Of a DNA stretch of 64,000 nt, positions 26,442 through 35,392 are shown piece by piece. The position numbers were made by a program, and so were the translations under genes. This DNA comes from Flavihumibacter solisilvae. Its GTDB lineage: Bacteria; Bacteroidota; Bacteroidia; Chitinophagales; Chitinophagaceae. Where the stretch lies: contig NZ_JSVC01000009.1 of NCBI RefSeq assembly GCF_000814475.1, forward strand, positions 235,148 through 299,147, read 5' to 3'. Every line of letters starts with the position of its first letter. The first letter of the stretch is position 1. The notes under the pieces are model-generated. The model searched no databases. It was not told the DNA's origin and saw only the letters and a program-made list of their open reading frames with translations.

Positions 26442-27209
26442 CTGCATCCGCTGTTTCATGGATTCGTAAAGGATCATGCCGGCTGCAACGGAAACATTAA
26501 GCGATTCAAATTTCCCGGCCATCGGTATCCGGAAAACCGTATCTGCTGTTTTCATCAGCGCAGGATAAATGCCTTTTTCCTCGCTTCCCATGATGATGGC
26601 GGCAGGATCTCTGAAGTCACAATCAAATATGCTGGTTTCGGCGGTCATCTCGCTGGCAAAGACCCTGATGCCGTTAAGATGGAGGGTGTCGACAGCTTTC
26701 ATCAGGCTGTTAACGCGGCAGACGGCAATCTTTTCCAGTGCACCGGCAGAGGTAAGTATGGCGTCCTCATTGAGGGCGCCTACGCCTTTATCGGGGATCA
26801 GGATCGCGTGAACCCCGCAGCAGTAGGCGGTGCGGGCAATAGCGCCGATATTCCGGATGTCTGTGACGCCATCGAGGATCAGTAGCAATGGACTTTCACC
26901 TTTCTCCACAACGTGCGACAACACATCCTGGAGGTCCTGGTACTGGATCTTTGCAACCAGGGCAACACAGCCTTCATGATCGGTGATGTTGAAACCGTTC
27001 AGTTTCTCAACAGGCACTTTGTTGATGGGCACCTGGTGAAGGGCAGCCAGCTTCTTTACTTCCTCGATCTCCGGTCCATGTACCGTTTGAACGAGGTAGA
27101 TCCTTTCCAGCTGCTTACCTTCTTTAAGTGCTGAAATAACTTTCTGACGGCCTATAACGAGCGAACTTTTTTTGGGCCTTGACTGCGGCTGCTGACGGAA
27201 CGATTTCAT
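26436..27209 (-). CDS. rlmB: 23S rRNA (guanosine-2'-O) methyltransferase RlmB (SpoU/TrmH family)
   Basis: 257 residues. An N-terminal substrate-binding domain (about 18-90) is followed by the SPOUT knot with motif 1 LDGVTDIRNIGAIARTA (Asn and Arg of the NxGxxxR signature), motif 2 IIMGSEEKGI, and motif 3 FESLNVSVAAGMILYE. It methylates the 2'-O of G2251 of 23S rRNA (E. coli numbering), or another rRNA/tRNA guanosine. Convergent with the receptor gene. The A-rich stretch at 27225-27235, between the two genes, also serves as the T-run of the metK terminator. Confidence 0.9.
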   Translation of the reverse strand: MKSFRQQPQSRPKKSSLVIGRQKVISALKEGKQLERIYLVQTVHGPEIEEVKKLAALHQVPINKVPVEKLNGFNITDHEGCVALVAKIQYQDLQDVLSHVVEKGESPLLLILDGVTDIRNIGAIARTAYCCGVHAILIPDKGVGALNEDAILTSAGALEKIAVCRVNSLMKAVDTLHLNGIRVFASEMTAETSIFDCDFRDPAAIIMGSEEKGIYPALMKTADTVFRIPMAGKFESLNVSVAAGMILYESMKQRMQS

Positions 27210-27225
27210 CGTGCAAAAATAGCGA

Positions 27226-27255
27226 CAAAAAAAAATGCCACCTAAAAGGTGGCAC
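27226..27255 (-). terminator. Rho-independent terminator of metK
   Basis: On the minus strand, TGCCACCT-TTT-AGGTGGCA (27254-27236) is a perfect 8-bp stem followed by a run of nine T, five bases after the metK stop. It is the clearest intrinsic terminator in the window. Confidence 0.9.
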
Positions 27256-27259
27256 TTTG

Positions 27260-28513
27260 TTATTTGATATTGAAAGCTTTTTTCACTTTCGGAACATAAT
27301 CCAGTTTTTCCCAGGTGAAGAGTTCCACCTTCTTTTTGATGACTTTACCATCGGGGGACCTGAATTCTTTCTCAACAGTTTCAGACTTGCGGCCCATGTG
27401 ACCGTAAGCAGCTGTTTCAGAATAGATGGGGCTGCGAAGCTTCAGGCGCTGCTCGATGAAATAAGGACGCATGTCGAAGATACCTTCTACGATCTTTGCG
27501 ATCTGACCGTCAGACTTATCCACTTTTGCCGTGCCATGCGTGTTAATGTAGATGCCCATTGGCTGAGCAACACCGATGGCATAAGAAACCTGTACCAGCA
27601 CTTCATCACAAACACCTGCAGCAACCAGGTTCTTGGCAATGTGACGCGTAGCGTATGCCGCAGAACGGTCAACCTTGGAAGGATCTTTTCCGCTGAATGC
27701 ACCACCACCGTGAGCACCTTTACCACCGTAAGTATCCACGATGATCTTGCGGCCTGTAAGCCCGGTGTCACCGTGCGGACCACCGATCACGAATTTACCT
27801 GTCGGGTTGATATGGTATTTTATCTTGTCGTTGAACAGTTTCGCGTACTTCTTATACTTTGACTTGATGCGCGGGATCAGGATCTCGATAACGTCCTTCT
27901 TGATCTTCGCCAGCATTTTTGGTTCTGTGTCAAAATCATCGTGCTGGGTAGAGATAACGATCGCGTCTATACGAACAGGATTGTTATTATCGTCATACTC
28001 GAGCGTTACCTGGCTCTTGGCATCAGGACGCAGGTACTTGATCTGCTTGTTCTCCCTTCTGAGTGCAGCAAGTTCCTGCAGCAGCTTATGGGCGAGATCC
28101 AGTGCCAAAGGCATATAATCTTCCGTTTCGTTGGTAGCGTAACCAAACATCATTCCCTGGTCACCAGCACCCTGGTCTTCTTTCTTCTTCTTATCCACGC
28201 CCTGGTTAATGTCAGCGCTCTGTTCATGGATGGCAGAAAACACACCACATGAATTTGCTTCAAACATATATTCACTCTTGGTGTAACCAATCTTCCTGAT
28301 CACTCCGCGGGCAATTTCCTGAACGTCGAGGTAAGCCTTTGATTTCACTTCACCTGCGAGTACCACCTGGCCGGTAGTAACCAATGTTTCACAGGCAACT
28401 TTTGAATTGGGATCGAAAGCAAGAAAGTTATCAATCAGCGCGTCTGAAATCTGGTCGGCCACTTTATCCGGATGTCCTTCAGAAACACTTTCTGATGTAA
28501 ACAAATAAGGCAT
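27260..28513 (-). CDS. metK: S-adenosylmethionine synthetase
   Basis: 417 residues. It makes SAM from methionine and ATP. Signatures: [16 protein letters not shown] (N-terminal ATP/metal site), [15 protein letters not shown] (the MetK hexapeptide region), [20 protein letters not shown], and [17 protein letters not shown]. All three internal domains are complete. It has its own terminator at 27226-27255. I see no SAM riboswitch in the 43-base leader before the upstream gene. Confidence 0.97.
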   Translation of the reverse strand: MPYLFTSESVSEGHPDKVADQISDALIDNFLAFDPNSKVACETLVTTGQVVLAGEVKSKAYLDVQEIARGVIRKIGYTKSEYMFEANSCGVFSAIHEQSADINQGVDKKKKEDQGAGDQGMMFGYATNETEDYMPLALDLAHKLLQELAALRRENKQIKYLRPDAKSQVTLEYDDNNNPVRIDAIVISTQHDDFDTEPKMLAKIKKDVIEILIPRIKSKYKKYAKLFNDKIKYHINPTGKFVIGGPHGDTGLTGRKIIVDTYGGKGAHGGGAFSGKDPSKVDRSAAYATRHIAKNLVAAGVCDEVLVQVSYAIGVAQPMGIYINTHGTAKVDKSDGQIAKIVEGIFDMRPYFIEQRLKLRSPIYSETAAYGHMGRKSETVEKEFRSPDGKVIKKKVELFTWEKLDYVPKVKKAFNIK

Positions 28514-28556
28514 GAAGTTCTGATTTTAAAATTCGGGGCAAATATATGCCTGCCGG

Positions 28557-29966
28557 TTAAATTTTAGAATAAATAATATACAACCGCAGCTTTTTAACAG
28601 GGTTGGCTCCGCCTGCTACAATCACGCGTCCTTTTGTCAGCGGGCTGTTGATGGTCATTGGCACTGCCGTACTTGTTGAATAAGACAGGTATGGTGTAGT
28701 TCTGTATGGTGCATACAGCCTGAGCGCATAATTTTTCTCTTTTCTAGTCACGATTCCCTGCACGTAGCGGGAAAGATCGAACTCGTATCTGCCGTTTGCC
28801 AGGAAACCGCCGAACTGCGCGGGGGTATAATATAATGGCGCAGCATTCTGGTTGAACGGAAATGAATTCGGGATGGTGAGGTATTTGTTTGCTGCACTGT
28901 CGACCGCATCAAGAAACAGCAGCGACGGTTCAGTAAACAATTTATCATCAGTTCCTTCAAGGCGGTCAGTCGTCAGTACAGCCTTATATATCAGTCCGTT
29001 CGCGAGTCCTGACAGTCCGGGGATCTTCAGCAGGGCATAAGAACCCGGTGAGGTCTGCAGGTACAGTTGCTCCTGGTTCGTTGTACCATTAACCAGCTGG
29101 TTGCCATAAGGTGTACCAGTCGGATCGCGGCTAACCAGGTTCGCGTTGGCATAGGTACGGAAAACAAAGTCAGTTACCACTGTATCCACCTTGCCGTTAA
29201 AGATCCTGCGGTAATGGAAAGTAAGCTTTGTGCCGGCGTCTGCCAGGTTGAAATACGACAGTGCACGCCTTACGGGTGAGGAAGCATCCATCCGGATAGC
29301 GAAACCGGTCACGTTCTCGCGGTACGTGGTATCATTCCGGTACCGTGCCGTATCCATATTCATGAGCTTCAGGCCATAACTGTTTGAAATGGGCACCCGG
29401 AGTTCATTTACCGTTTTCACCGTATCCTTTACCCTGATGTAGGTGAGGCTGTCATTAAGTGTAGTGAATAAGATATTATTCTTTTCCCCGATCAGGGTGT
29501 TGGCAGCAAAGGGCTGGTGACTGATGAGATAACCGAGCGAGGAGTCCCTGAATTCAGTTCCGGGATCAACTTCAAAAACTTTGAGCGACTGAACAGAATT
29601 GGTATCGCCATACACAGCGGAATAACGCAGTGCGAGAATAACGGAGTCCAGCCCTACAATACTGTCAGGCAGTTTCCCGAAAGGATAGCCTTTTGACTGT
29701 GGATTCATCCGCACATAGATCTCACCGGTAGTTTTGCCGAAGGTGGGATCTTCCATTAGACCAAGCACATGGTCAACGTTATACGTCATCCGCGTGCTGT
29801 CGGGAAGGGAATAAAATTCTGAAGTTACTTCCAGGGTAGTGTCAAAAACGGTAACGTTATCAACAGACGGGATCAGTTCATTACCGATCTCGGTAGTTCT
29901 GATTTTGGTACAGGAAGAAATGTAAAGGATAATAGCAATGGAAAGGCTATAAAGAAGTTTCTTCAC
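28557..29966 (-). CDS. DUF4270 family lipoprotein
   Basis: Codon 29972 is TTG and codon 29966 is GTG; the GTG gives MKKLLYSLSIAIILYISSC, a lipoprotein signal with Cys at the lipobox, so it is preferred (469 aa). The mature part is strand-rich and matches the Bacteroidota DUF4270 family (ELIPSVDNVTVFDTTL near the N-terminus, repeated beta modules). Probably an exported or outer-membrane lipoprotein of unknown role. In Bacteroidota it is commonly found beside the short glycogen synthase and panC, as here. Confidence 0.85.
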   Translation of the reverse strand: MKKLLYSLSIAIILYISSCTKIRTTEIGNELIPSVDNVTVFDTTLEVTSEFYSLPDSTRMTYNVDHVLGLMEDPTFGKTTGEIYVRMNPQSKGYPFGKLPDSIVGLDSVILALRYSAVYGDTNSVQSLKVFEVDPGTEFRDSSLGYLISHQPFAANTLIGEKNNILFTTLNDSLTYIRVKDTVKTVNELRVPISNSYGLKLMNMDTARYRNDTTYRENVTGFAIRMDASSPVRRALSYFNLADAGTKLTFHYRRIFNGKVDTVVTDFVFRTYANANLVSRDPTGTPYGNQLVNGTTNQEQLYLQTSPGSYALLKIPGLSGLANGLIYKAVLTTDRLEGTDDKLFTEPSLLFLDAVDSAANKYLTIPNSFPFNQNAAPLYYTPAQFGGFLANGRYEFDLSRYVQGIVTRKEKNYALRLYAPYRTTPYLSYSTSTAVPMTINSPLTKGRVIVAGGANPVKKLRLYIIYSKI

Positions 29967-30009
29967 AAACAAACCGGTTAATTAGTCTAAAATGTTATGA
30001 GCCGAAAAA

Positions 30010-30822
30010 CTACTTGGCAAGGTCGGCATACAGTTGTAAATAGTCTGTTAAATCAGACTCTGCATTAAAAGCCAGCACTTTTTTCCCTTTCACTTTTGCG
30101 AACTCCTCTGCCAGTTTCTTGTCAACCTTATCCGCGCCGAATGTAACTGCATCGGCATAGGTAGCGCCGCCGCGGAACATTGCGGTATTATTAATATCCT
30201 TGAATGGTTCCAGGTCTTTCTCCTTGATGTTTGCATGGATGATTGCCTGCTTCAGGAAATCGGTACCAAGCTTTTCCTTGAAGGTATTCTGGCCGATAGT
30301 GTAAACAACCTTACTATGACCAAAGACAGGTTCCTTCTTATAGGCAGTCTTCAGGTAAAGGGGAATCAGGCTTGTCATCCATCCGCTGCAATGAATGATG
30401 TCAGGAGGCCAGCCAAATTTCTTTACTGTTTCCAGTGCGCCCTTGCAAAAGAAAATGGTGCGCAGGCTGTTGTCATCAAACCATTCTTCCTTGTCGTCAT
30501 GGAAAACAAATTTCCTTTTGAAGAGGTCTTCATTGTCGAGGAAATAAACCTGGAGCCTTGCATTAGGTAATGATGCCACTTTGATCTGCAACGGGAAATC
30601 ATCATTGTCTACTGACACATTGATCCCGGATAACCGAACCACTTCATGTAAACGGTGACGGCGTTCATTGATAGTCCCAAAACGAGGCATAATGCAACGC
30701 ACTTCAAAACCATTGTCATTCGATTTGATCGCCAGCCTGTTTACAATTTCAGAGAACTCTGTCAGTTCCAGGTAGGGCGACATTTCGTTCGCAATGAATA
30801 AAATTCTTTTCTTTGTTGACAT
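30010..30822 (-). CDS. Half-size glycogen/starch synthase, GT5 catalytic domain
   Basis: The frame opens at 30939 but MSTKKRILFIANEMSPYLEL from the ATG at 30822 is the natural start (270 aa); the upstream extension overlaps the panC leader. The protein matches only the N-terminal Rossmann half of GT5 glycogen synthases, ending after about 270 residues, whereas GlgA has about 470-480 with a C-terminal GT1 domain. The opening KRILFIANEMSPYLELTEFS holds the ADP-glucose-binding start in diverged form. Such short forms are typical next to panC in Bacteroidota; catalytic activity is doubtful. Confidence 0.82.
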   Translation of the reverse strand: MSTKKRILFIANEMSPYLELTEFSEIVNRLAIKSNDNGFEVRCIMPRFGTINERRHRLHEVVRLSGINVSVDNDDFPLQIKVASLPNARLQVYFLDNEDLFKRKFVFHDDKEEWFDDNSLRTIFFCKGALETVKKFGWPPDIIHCSGWMTSLIPLYLKTAYKKEPVFGHSKVVYTIGQNTFKEKLGTDFLKQAIIHANIKEKDLEPFKDINNTAMFRGGATYADAVTFGADKVDKKLAEEFAKVKGKKVLAFNAESDLTDYLQLYADLAK

Positions 30823-30942
30823 TTTATCGGTTACAATTGGTGAAAATGAGCCTGAATTTTCAGTCAATAGGTGTGCAAAGGTAGTATTATTTCCGCGAAA
30901 AACCGGATTTACCGCAGTAAAGCCTGCTAAAACACGCATTTA

Positions 30943-31788
30943 ATGATCGTTATCAAACGTGCCTCACTACTAAGGACATACCTTGACGAGGAAACCACTA
31001 ACAGTTCCCGGGTAGGATTCGTGCCTACTATGGGCGCCCTTCACGAAGGGCATCTCTCGCTTATTGAAGGAGCAAAGAAAGAAAATGCCATCGTCGTATG
31101 TAGTATTTTCGTCAACCCGACACAGTTCAATGACCCGAAAGACTTTGAAAAATACCCCATCACTATAGAGGCAGATATTGAATTGCTGGAGAAAGCGGGT
31201 GTACACGTGTTGTTCCTGCCTTCAGTAACGGAGATCTATCCTAACGGTACGGGACAGCTTCCCTCCTACGACCTCGGGTACCTGGAGACAGTGCTGGAAG
31301 GAAAATACCGGCCGGGTCATTTCCAGGGCGTATGCCAGGTGATGGACCGGCTCATGCAACTGGTAAAGCCGGATAACCTTTACATGGGTCAGAAAGATTA
31401 CCAGCAATGTATGGTTGTCAAAAAACTGATCCAGCTTACGGGTATTAAAGTAAACTTACATACATGCATAACCCTGCGGGAAACGGACGGACTGGCCATG
31501 AGCAGCAGGAACCGCAGGCTGAATGCGGAAGAAAGGCAGAAAGCAGTGATCGTGTCCGGTGTGCTGGACAGGATCCGGAAAACGGTACAGCCGGGTCCGC
31601 TTGAACCAATTGTTTCGGCAGCCGAACAAGCGCTGAAGGAAAATGGTTTTAAGGTAGACTATGTAGCCGTTGCCGATGCCGACAGCCTGGAGTTGCCGGA
31701 TGAATGGGATGGCAGTCGTCCGCTGGTTACACTGGCAGCCGTGTACCTGAATGAAGTGAGGCTGATCGATAATATGTTAATCCCTTAG
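30943..31788 (+). CDS. panC: Pantothenate synthetase (pantoate-beta-alanine ligase)
   Basis: 281 residues. ATP-binding motifs of the nucleotidyl-transferase superfamily: [14 protein letters not shown] (HxGH) and the KMSKS-like [10 protein letters not shown]. It joins pantoate and beta-alanine to give pantothenate for CoA. It starts 120 bases upstream-divergent from the short glycogen synthase and is followed by panD, which makes its beta-alanine substrate. Confidence 0.97.
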   Translation: MIVIKRASLLRTYLDEETTNSSRVGFVPTMGALHEGHLSLIEGAKKENAIVVCSIFVNPTQFNDPKDFEKYPITIEADIELLEKAGVHVLFLPSVTEIYPNGTGQLPSYDLGYLETVLEGKYRPGHFQGVCQVMDRLMQLVKPDNLYMGQKDYQQCMVVKKLIQLTGIKVNLHTCITLRETDGLAMSSRNRRLNAEERQKAVIVSGVLDRIRKTVQPGPLEPIVSAAEQALKENGFKVDYVAVADADSLELPDEWDGSRPLVTLAAVYLNEVRLIDNMLIP

Positions 31789-31847
31789 TATTTATGGTAG
31801 AAAGTCCTACCTTGCGAACCGTTCTAAAAAAAGATCAATTCAATCTT

Positions 31848-32192
31848 ATGGATATTGAAATCTTAAAGTCAAAGGTACACCGTGCCGTGATCACGGAAGC
31901 CAACCTGCATTACATTGGAAGTCTTACCCTCGACGAGAACCTGATGGAAGCGGCGAACATGATTGAATATGAAAAGATCCAGGTGGTGAATGTCAACACC
32001 GGTTCACGTATTGAAACCTACCTGATCAAAGGAAAACGCGGGTCCGGCGTTTGCTGTTTAAATGGACCGGCCGCCCGCCTTGGCGCTGCCGGGGATATCG
32101 TTATCATTATTTCTTATGCCCGGATGGATTTTGAACAAGCAAAGTCCTTTCAGCCATGGGTAGTATTTCCAAAGGAAGGAAACACTTTATAA
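31848..32192 (+). CDS. panD: Aspartate 1-decarboxylase (pyruvoyl enzyme)
   Basis: The frame opens at 31794, but the ATG at 31848 gives the standard 114-aa protein and puts the self-cleavage site at Gly24-Ser25 ([10 protein letters not shown]), exactly as in other PanD proteins. Ser25 becomes the pyruvoyl cofactor after self-cleavage. It makes beta-alanine for PanC. Lies about 60 bases downstream of panC; the spacer contains the extended open frame but no other gene. Confidence 0.95.
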   Translation: MDIEILKSKVHRAVITEANLHYIGSLTLDENLMEAANMIEYEKIQVVNVNTGSRIETYLIKGKRGSGVCCLNGPAARLGAAGDIVIIISYARMDFEQAKSFQPWVVFPKEGNTL

Positions 32193-32200
32193 GCTAGTCT

Positions 32201-33220
32201 ATGAATAAAAGGATCGCCAGCCTGTTGCAATATTTGTTTTTCCTCGGGTTGGGGATCTTTTTGGTTTGGTGGAGCCTGGGAAAAATCGAATCGGATCAGT
32301 GGGAACAAATGAAGGCTGCGCTGAAAGGCGCCGACTATTGGCCCATGGTTCCCGTTACCCTTGCGCTCCTCGTCAGTCATTTCAGCAGGGCAGTAAGGTG
32401 GAAGATCCTGATGGAGCCCCTTGGTTACAAACCATCACTTACCAATACTTACCTCGCTGTTCTTATCGGCTACCTGGCCAACCTGCTGGTGCCCAGGCTG
32501 GGTGAAGTGCTGAAGTGTACCCTGCTGGCCCGGTATGAAAAGGTTCCTGCCGACAAACTGATCGGAACCATTGTTGCGGAACGCGCCTTCGACCTCATCT
32601 GCCTCATCATTGTATTTGCGATCACGATCGTTTCCCAGATCGATATCATCGGCGAATTTGCGATGGAGATGCTGAACAAACTGTTTACCGGCGGTACCGG
32701 TGAGTTCAACTATAACCGACTGCTGATCTTTGCAGCAATTGTGCTGGTGATCGGAACAGGCAGCTGGTACGCCCTGCAGAAATTCAGCCACATCGGGTTC
32801 ATTAATAAACTCCGCGTAATCGGGAAGGGAATCTGGGAAGGACTTACCAGTGTGAGATACGTAAAGAACAAAGGTTGGTTCTTCTTTCACACTGCATTGA
32901 TCTGGTTTCTTTACCTGGCCAGCATAAGGCTCGGATTTCTTGCCCTGACAGAAACAAGTTTTTATGGTTGGCTGCCAGCTTTCTCGGTGCTGAGCCTGGG
33001 CAGTGTAGGCATGATCGTTACCCAGGGCGGTGTAGGTGCCTACCCGATTTTAGTGCAGGAAACTATGATGCTTTACGGGCTGAATGAGATCATCGCGAAA
33101 GCTTTCGGCTGGATCCTCTGGCTCGCCCAATTCTTCCTGGTTATCGTCGCAGGTGGCGCAGCATTTTTCCTGTTTCCCCTCCTGAACAGGAAAAAGAAAG
33201 AGTCGCCGCACATGGCATAA
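32201..33220 (+). CDS. Flippase-like membrane protein (lysylphosphatidylglycerol synthase TM domain family)
   Basis: 339 residues with about 8 membrane helices. It has the family motifs ERAFDLICLI (about residues 126-135) and TQGGVGAYPILVQE (about 270-283), the hallmark of the UPF0104/YbhN group of inner-membrane proteins. Members are thought to flip or move lipids; function here is unproven. Starts 8 bases after panD, so cotranscription is likely though without an obvious biochemical link. Confidence 0.88.
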   Translation: MNKRIASLLQYLFFLGLGIFLVWWSLGKIESDQWEQMKAALKGADYWPMVPVTLALLVSHFSRAVRWKILMEPLGYKPSLTNTYLAVLIGYLANLLVPRLGEVLKCTLLARYEKVPADKLIGTIVAERAFDLICLIIVFAITIVSQIDIIGEFAMEMLNKLFTGGTGEFNYNRLLIFAAIVLVIGTGSWYALQKFSHIGFINKLRVIGKGIWEGLTSVRYVKNKGWFFFHTALIWFLYLASIRLGFLALTETSFYGWLPAFSVLSLGSVGMIVTQGGVGAYPILVQETMMLYGLNEIIAKAFGWILWLAQFFLVIVAGGAAFFLFPLLNRKKKESPHMA

Positions 33221-33255
33221 TTGTTTTATCCGACCTTCGTACCAAATGCGACAAG

Positions 33256-33756
33256 ATGAGAAATCCTGCTATCATCCCGAAGAAGATCTATAAGTTGAAC
33301 GAACTTATCCATGCAGTGGAAGTCTGGAAATTCCTGGGTAAGAAAATCTCTTTCACCAACGGAGTTTTCGACATTCTTCACCAGGGTCATATCTATTCAT
33401 TGTCGCAGGCTGCCGAAGAAGGTGATATCCTGATCGTTGGCGTCAATTCCGATGCTTCGGTGAGGCGGCTGGGCAAGGGTCCCGAACGCCCCATCAATGA
33501 CCAGAACAGCAGGGCACTGGTACTGGCATCGCTGATCATGGTTGATGCCGTAATCATCTTTGATGAGGATACGCCATTCCAGGTCATCACGGCAATTCTT
33601 CCCGACGTAATTGTGAAAGGTGGCGACTACCGGGTTGAGCAGGTAGTGGGTCACCGGGAGGTAATGGAGAACGGTGGACGCGTGGTGATCAACCAGATCG
33701 TGGAAGGTTTTTCTACCACATCTATCGTGGCACGGATGCAGTCGATGAAGAAGTAA
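33256..33756 (+). CDS. Heptose-1-phosphate adenylyltransferase-like enzyme (RfaE2/HldE C-terminal type)
   Basis: 166 residues. Nucleotidyltransferase fold with FTNGVFDILHQGHIYSL (HxGH at about residues 42-45) and a GGDYRVEQVVG loop followed by FSTTSIV, the signature of the RfaE domain II group that adds AMP to heptose 1-phosphate for LPS precursor synthesis. Glycerol-3-phosphate cytidylyltransferases are close relatives but lack the C-terminal GGDY-EQVVG pattern. Standalone domain, as in most Bacteroidota. Confidence 0.88.
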   Translation: MRNPAIIPKKIYKLNELIHAVEVWKFLGKKISFTNGVFDILHQGHIYSLSQAAEEGDILIVGVNSDASVRRLGKGPERPINDQNSRALVLASLIMVDAVIIFDEDTPFQVITAILPDVIVKGGDYRVEQVVGHREVMENGGRVVINQIVEGFSTTSIVARMQSMKK

Positions 33757-33758
33757 AA

Positions 33759-34604
33759 TCAGCGCGGCGATGGACTGCGGTAATAAATCTCCCGTCGGGA
33801 AATACTGCGTAAGCGTTTGTTCTTTTTGCCGGCTGCCGAATAGGTTGCATCATAGATCTTCTGTTCCGTCCAGTTCCCGTTCTTATCGTAGGTGTAATGA
33901 AACTCTTTTTCGTGCAGTGAGCCGTCGGGCCAGGTTGCGGCTGCATAAATGATATCGCCTTTACTGTTATACCGGAATGCGGGGTCGTGAAACCGGTGGG
34001 CATCCCGGAAACTGATCTTCAGGGTGTCCTTTGACATCATAGTTCCCGCTGCATTATGAACGAATACCACAGCTTTATTTTCTTCCGGGAGATAGGTAGC
34101 TTTTTCCAATCCCATCATACTTCCAACGGGTTCGAATAAACGAAGTTCTTCAGGCAAACCAAGGTTGTTATTCGAAAGCCTTACTTCCGACAAGGGCACA
34201 TTCGAAGAATCGTAATAGCAGATCAGCACGGGGCTGCGGGAATTGTCGTAATGGTATTCTGTTCTTACTTTTTTGACGGGAAACTTCGGTTCGTATTCTG
34301 CGATGCGCGTTTCAAGCAGCACCCGCTTCACCGTATCATAACTAAACCGGTAAATGGAAGAAACTTTTCCCGGCACATTGTAGAACCAGGTTGCAGACGG
34401 CAGTCCATGCCTATCATACTCCGTTACCTCCTTTGTCGCCTGCTTTCCAGGTGAACCATAATGAACTGTCTTTTTGATGATCTTGTAAGCTGAGCCCGAA
34501 TGAAGGTCGCGCTCCTCATTTAAATGAAGCGTTGTATAAATACTCTGTCCCGAAACACCGGTAGCGAAAATTAATAAGCAAAGCAGTACAGCTGGTCGAC
34601 TCAA
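33759..34604 (-). CDS. Exported hypothetical protein with YD-like strand repeats (281 aa)
   Basis: Starts at a TTG (34604); no better start gives the signal peptide MSRPAVLLCLLIFATGVSGQ. The mature part is a series of beta-strand units with repeated Tyr-Asp and Tyr-His-Tyr patterns (YRFSYDTVKRV, TEYHYDNSRSP, EFHYTYDKNGNWTEQKIYD), reminiscent of YD repeats in Rhs-type proteins but too short for one. Possibly a secreted or surface beta-solenoid protein. No enzyme motif seen. Confidence 0.72.
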   Translation of the reverse strand: MSRPAVLLCLLIFATGVSGQSIYTTLHLNEERDLHSGSAYKIIKKTVHYGSPGKQATKEVTEYDRHGLPSATWFYNVPGKVSSIYRFSYDTVKRVLLETRIAEYEPKFPVKKVRTEYHYDNSRSPVLICYYDSSNVPLSEVRLSNNNLGLPEELRLFEPVGSMMGLEKATYLPEENKAVVFVHNAAGTMMSKDTLKISFRDAHRFHDPAFRYNSKGDIIYAAATWPDGSLHEKEFHYTYDKNGNWTEQKIYDATYSAAGKKNKRLRSISRREIYYRSPSPR

Positions 34605-34670
34605 AATGGAAAATTAAAAAGTAGAACTGCTGGTGCAAATAATATACCAGTACGACCCACATTCATTTCC

Positions 34671-35318
34671 CTATCGATACATTTTCTCAACTTCCTTGAC
34701 AATAAGTTCTATCTCCCGGTCTTCGTTAGCCGCATCGTAGGGTTGTTTGAGGCTGCTGCCAAAGAAGAAGGCGACAGTCTGCCAGAACCTGGCGGAGATT
34801 CCTCCCTTATATTCTTTTACCAGCTCGTAGCAGTTGTTGCCGGTTTGCCGGTTGATCAGCTTCATGAGCACGCGACCCTGGTAAACGGAAAGTTTGGTGA
34901 GCGGTTCCGTGAATTCTTTTTTCAGGTCCTTCTCGCGACTATTGATATATTTCTTGCGGTCCTTCGACGACATGGAGACGACCCTTGAATTAATATCATT
35001 AATGATGACACCGGCTTTCCGTGCGTATGGATAGGTAACATAAACCGCGTTGCGAAGCCGGGTCCATTTTTCGTACCGCTTGCGCATTGCCGGGGACATT
35101 GGCGCACTTACGAAAAAGTAATCCAGGGTGCCTGAAGGCAGGGTATCGCCACGAAATACATGGATGGGAACAAGAATGGTATCATAAGGTCCGAACCTGG
35201 GATCCTGGGGAGCCTTTGGGATCACCGGCGCAGGAGTCTGCGCCATGGCGGTCGCGCCTGCAATCAGCAGCCCGACAATGAAAATCAGCCGGAAAAATGA
35301 TATGTTCTTTTCTTGCAT
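34671..35318 (-). CDS. DUF4294 family exported protein
   Basis: 215 residues. A signal peptide ends near AMAQTP. The body matches DUF4294 (GPYDTILVPIHVFRGDTLPS, then MRKRYEKWTRLRNAVYVTYPYARKAG, then QTGNNCYELVKEYKGGISARFW), a Bacteroidota periplasmic family of unknown function. Helical with conserved Trp and Tyr. Located between an unrelated exported gene and the cytochrome c maturation genes. Confidence 0.85.
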   Translation of the reverse strand: MQEKNISFFRLIFIVGLLIAGATAMAQTPAPVIPKAPQDPRFGPYDTILVPIHVFRGDTLPSGTLDYFFVSAPMSPAMRKRYEKWTRLRNAVYVTYPYARKAGVIINDINSRVVSMSSKDRKKYINSREKDLKKEFTEPLTKLSVYQGRVLMKLINRQTGNNCYELVKEYKGGISARFWQTVAFFFGSSLKQPYDAANEDREIELIVKEVEKMYR

Positions 35319-35392
35319 GTGTCAGCTCCCAGTACTTAATGCATCTTAAGACATGTTTGTAACCCAAAAAGCTGTTAGTGGATTCCTAAATT

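Noticed and set aside
27179..27862. 227-aa plus-strand ORF
   Set aside because: Antisense to metK; it arises from the open complement of a conserved GC-balanced gene.
28514..28560. Possible SAM riboswitch before metK
   Set aside because: Only about 43 bases separate metK from the next gene's end, too short for a known SAM riboswitch, and no conserved stems were seen.
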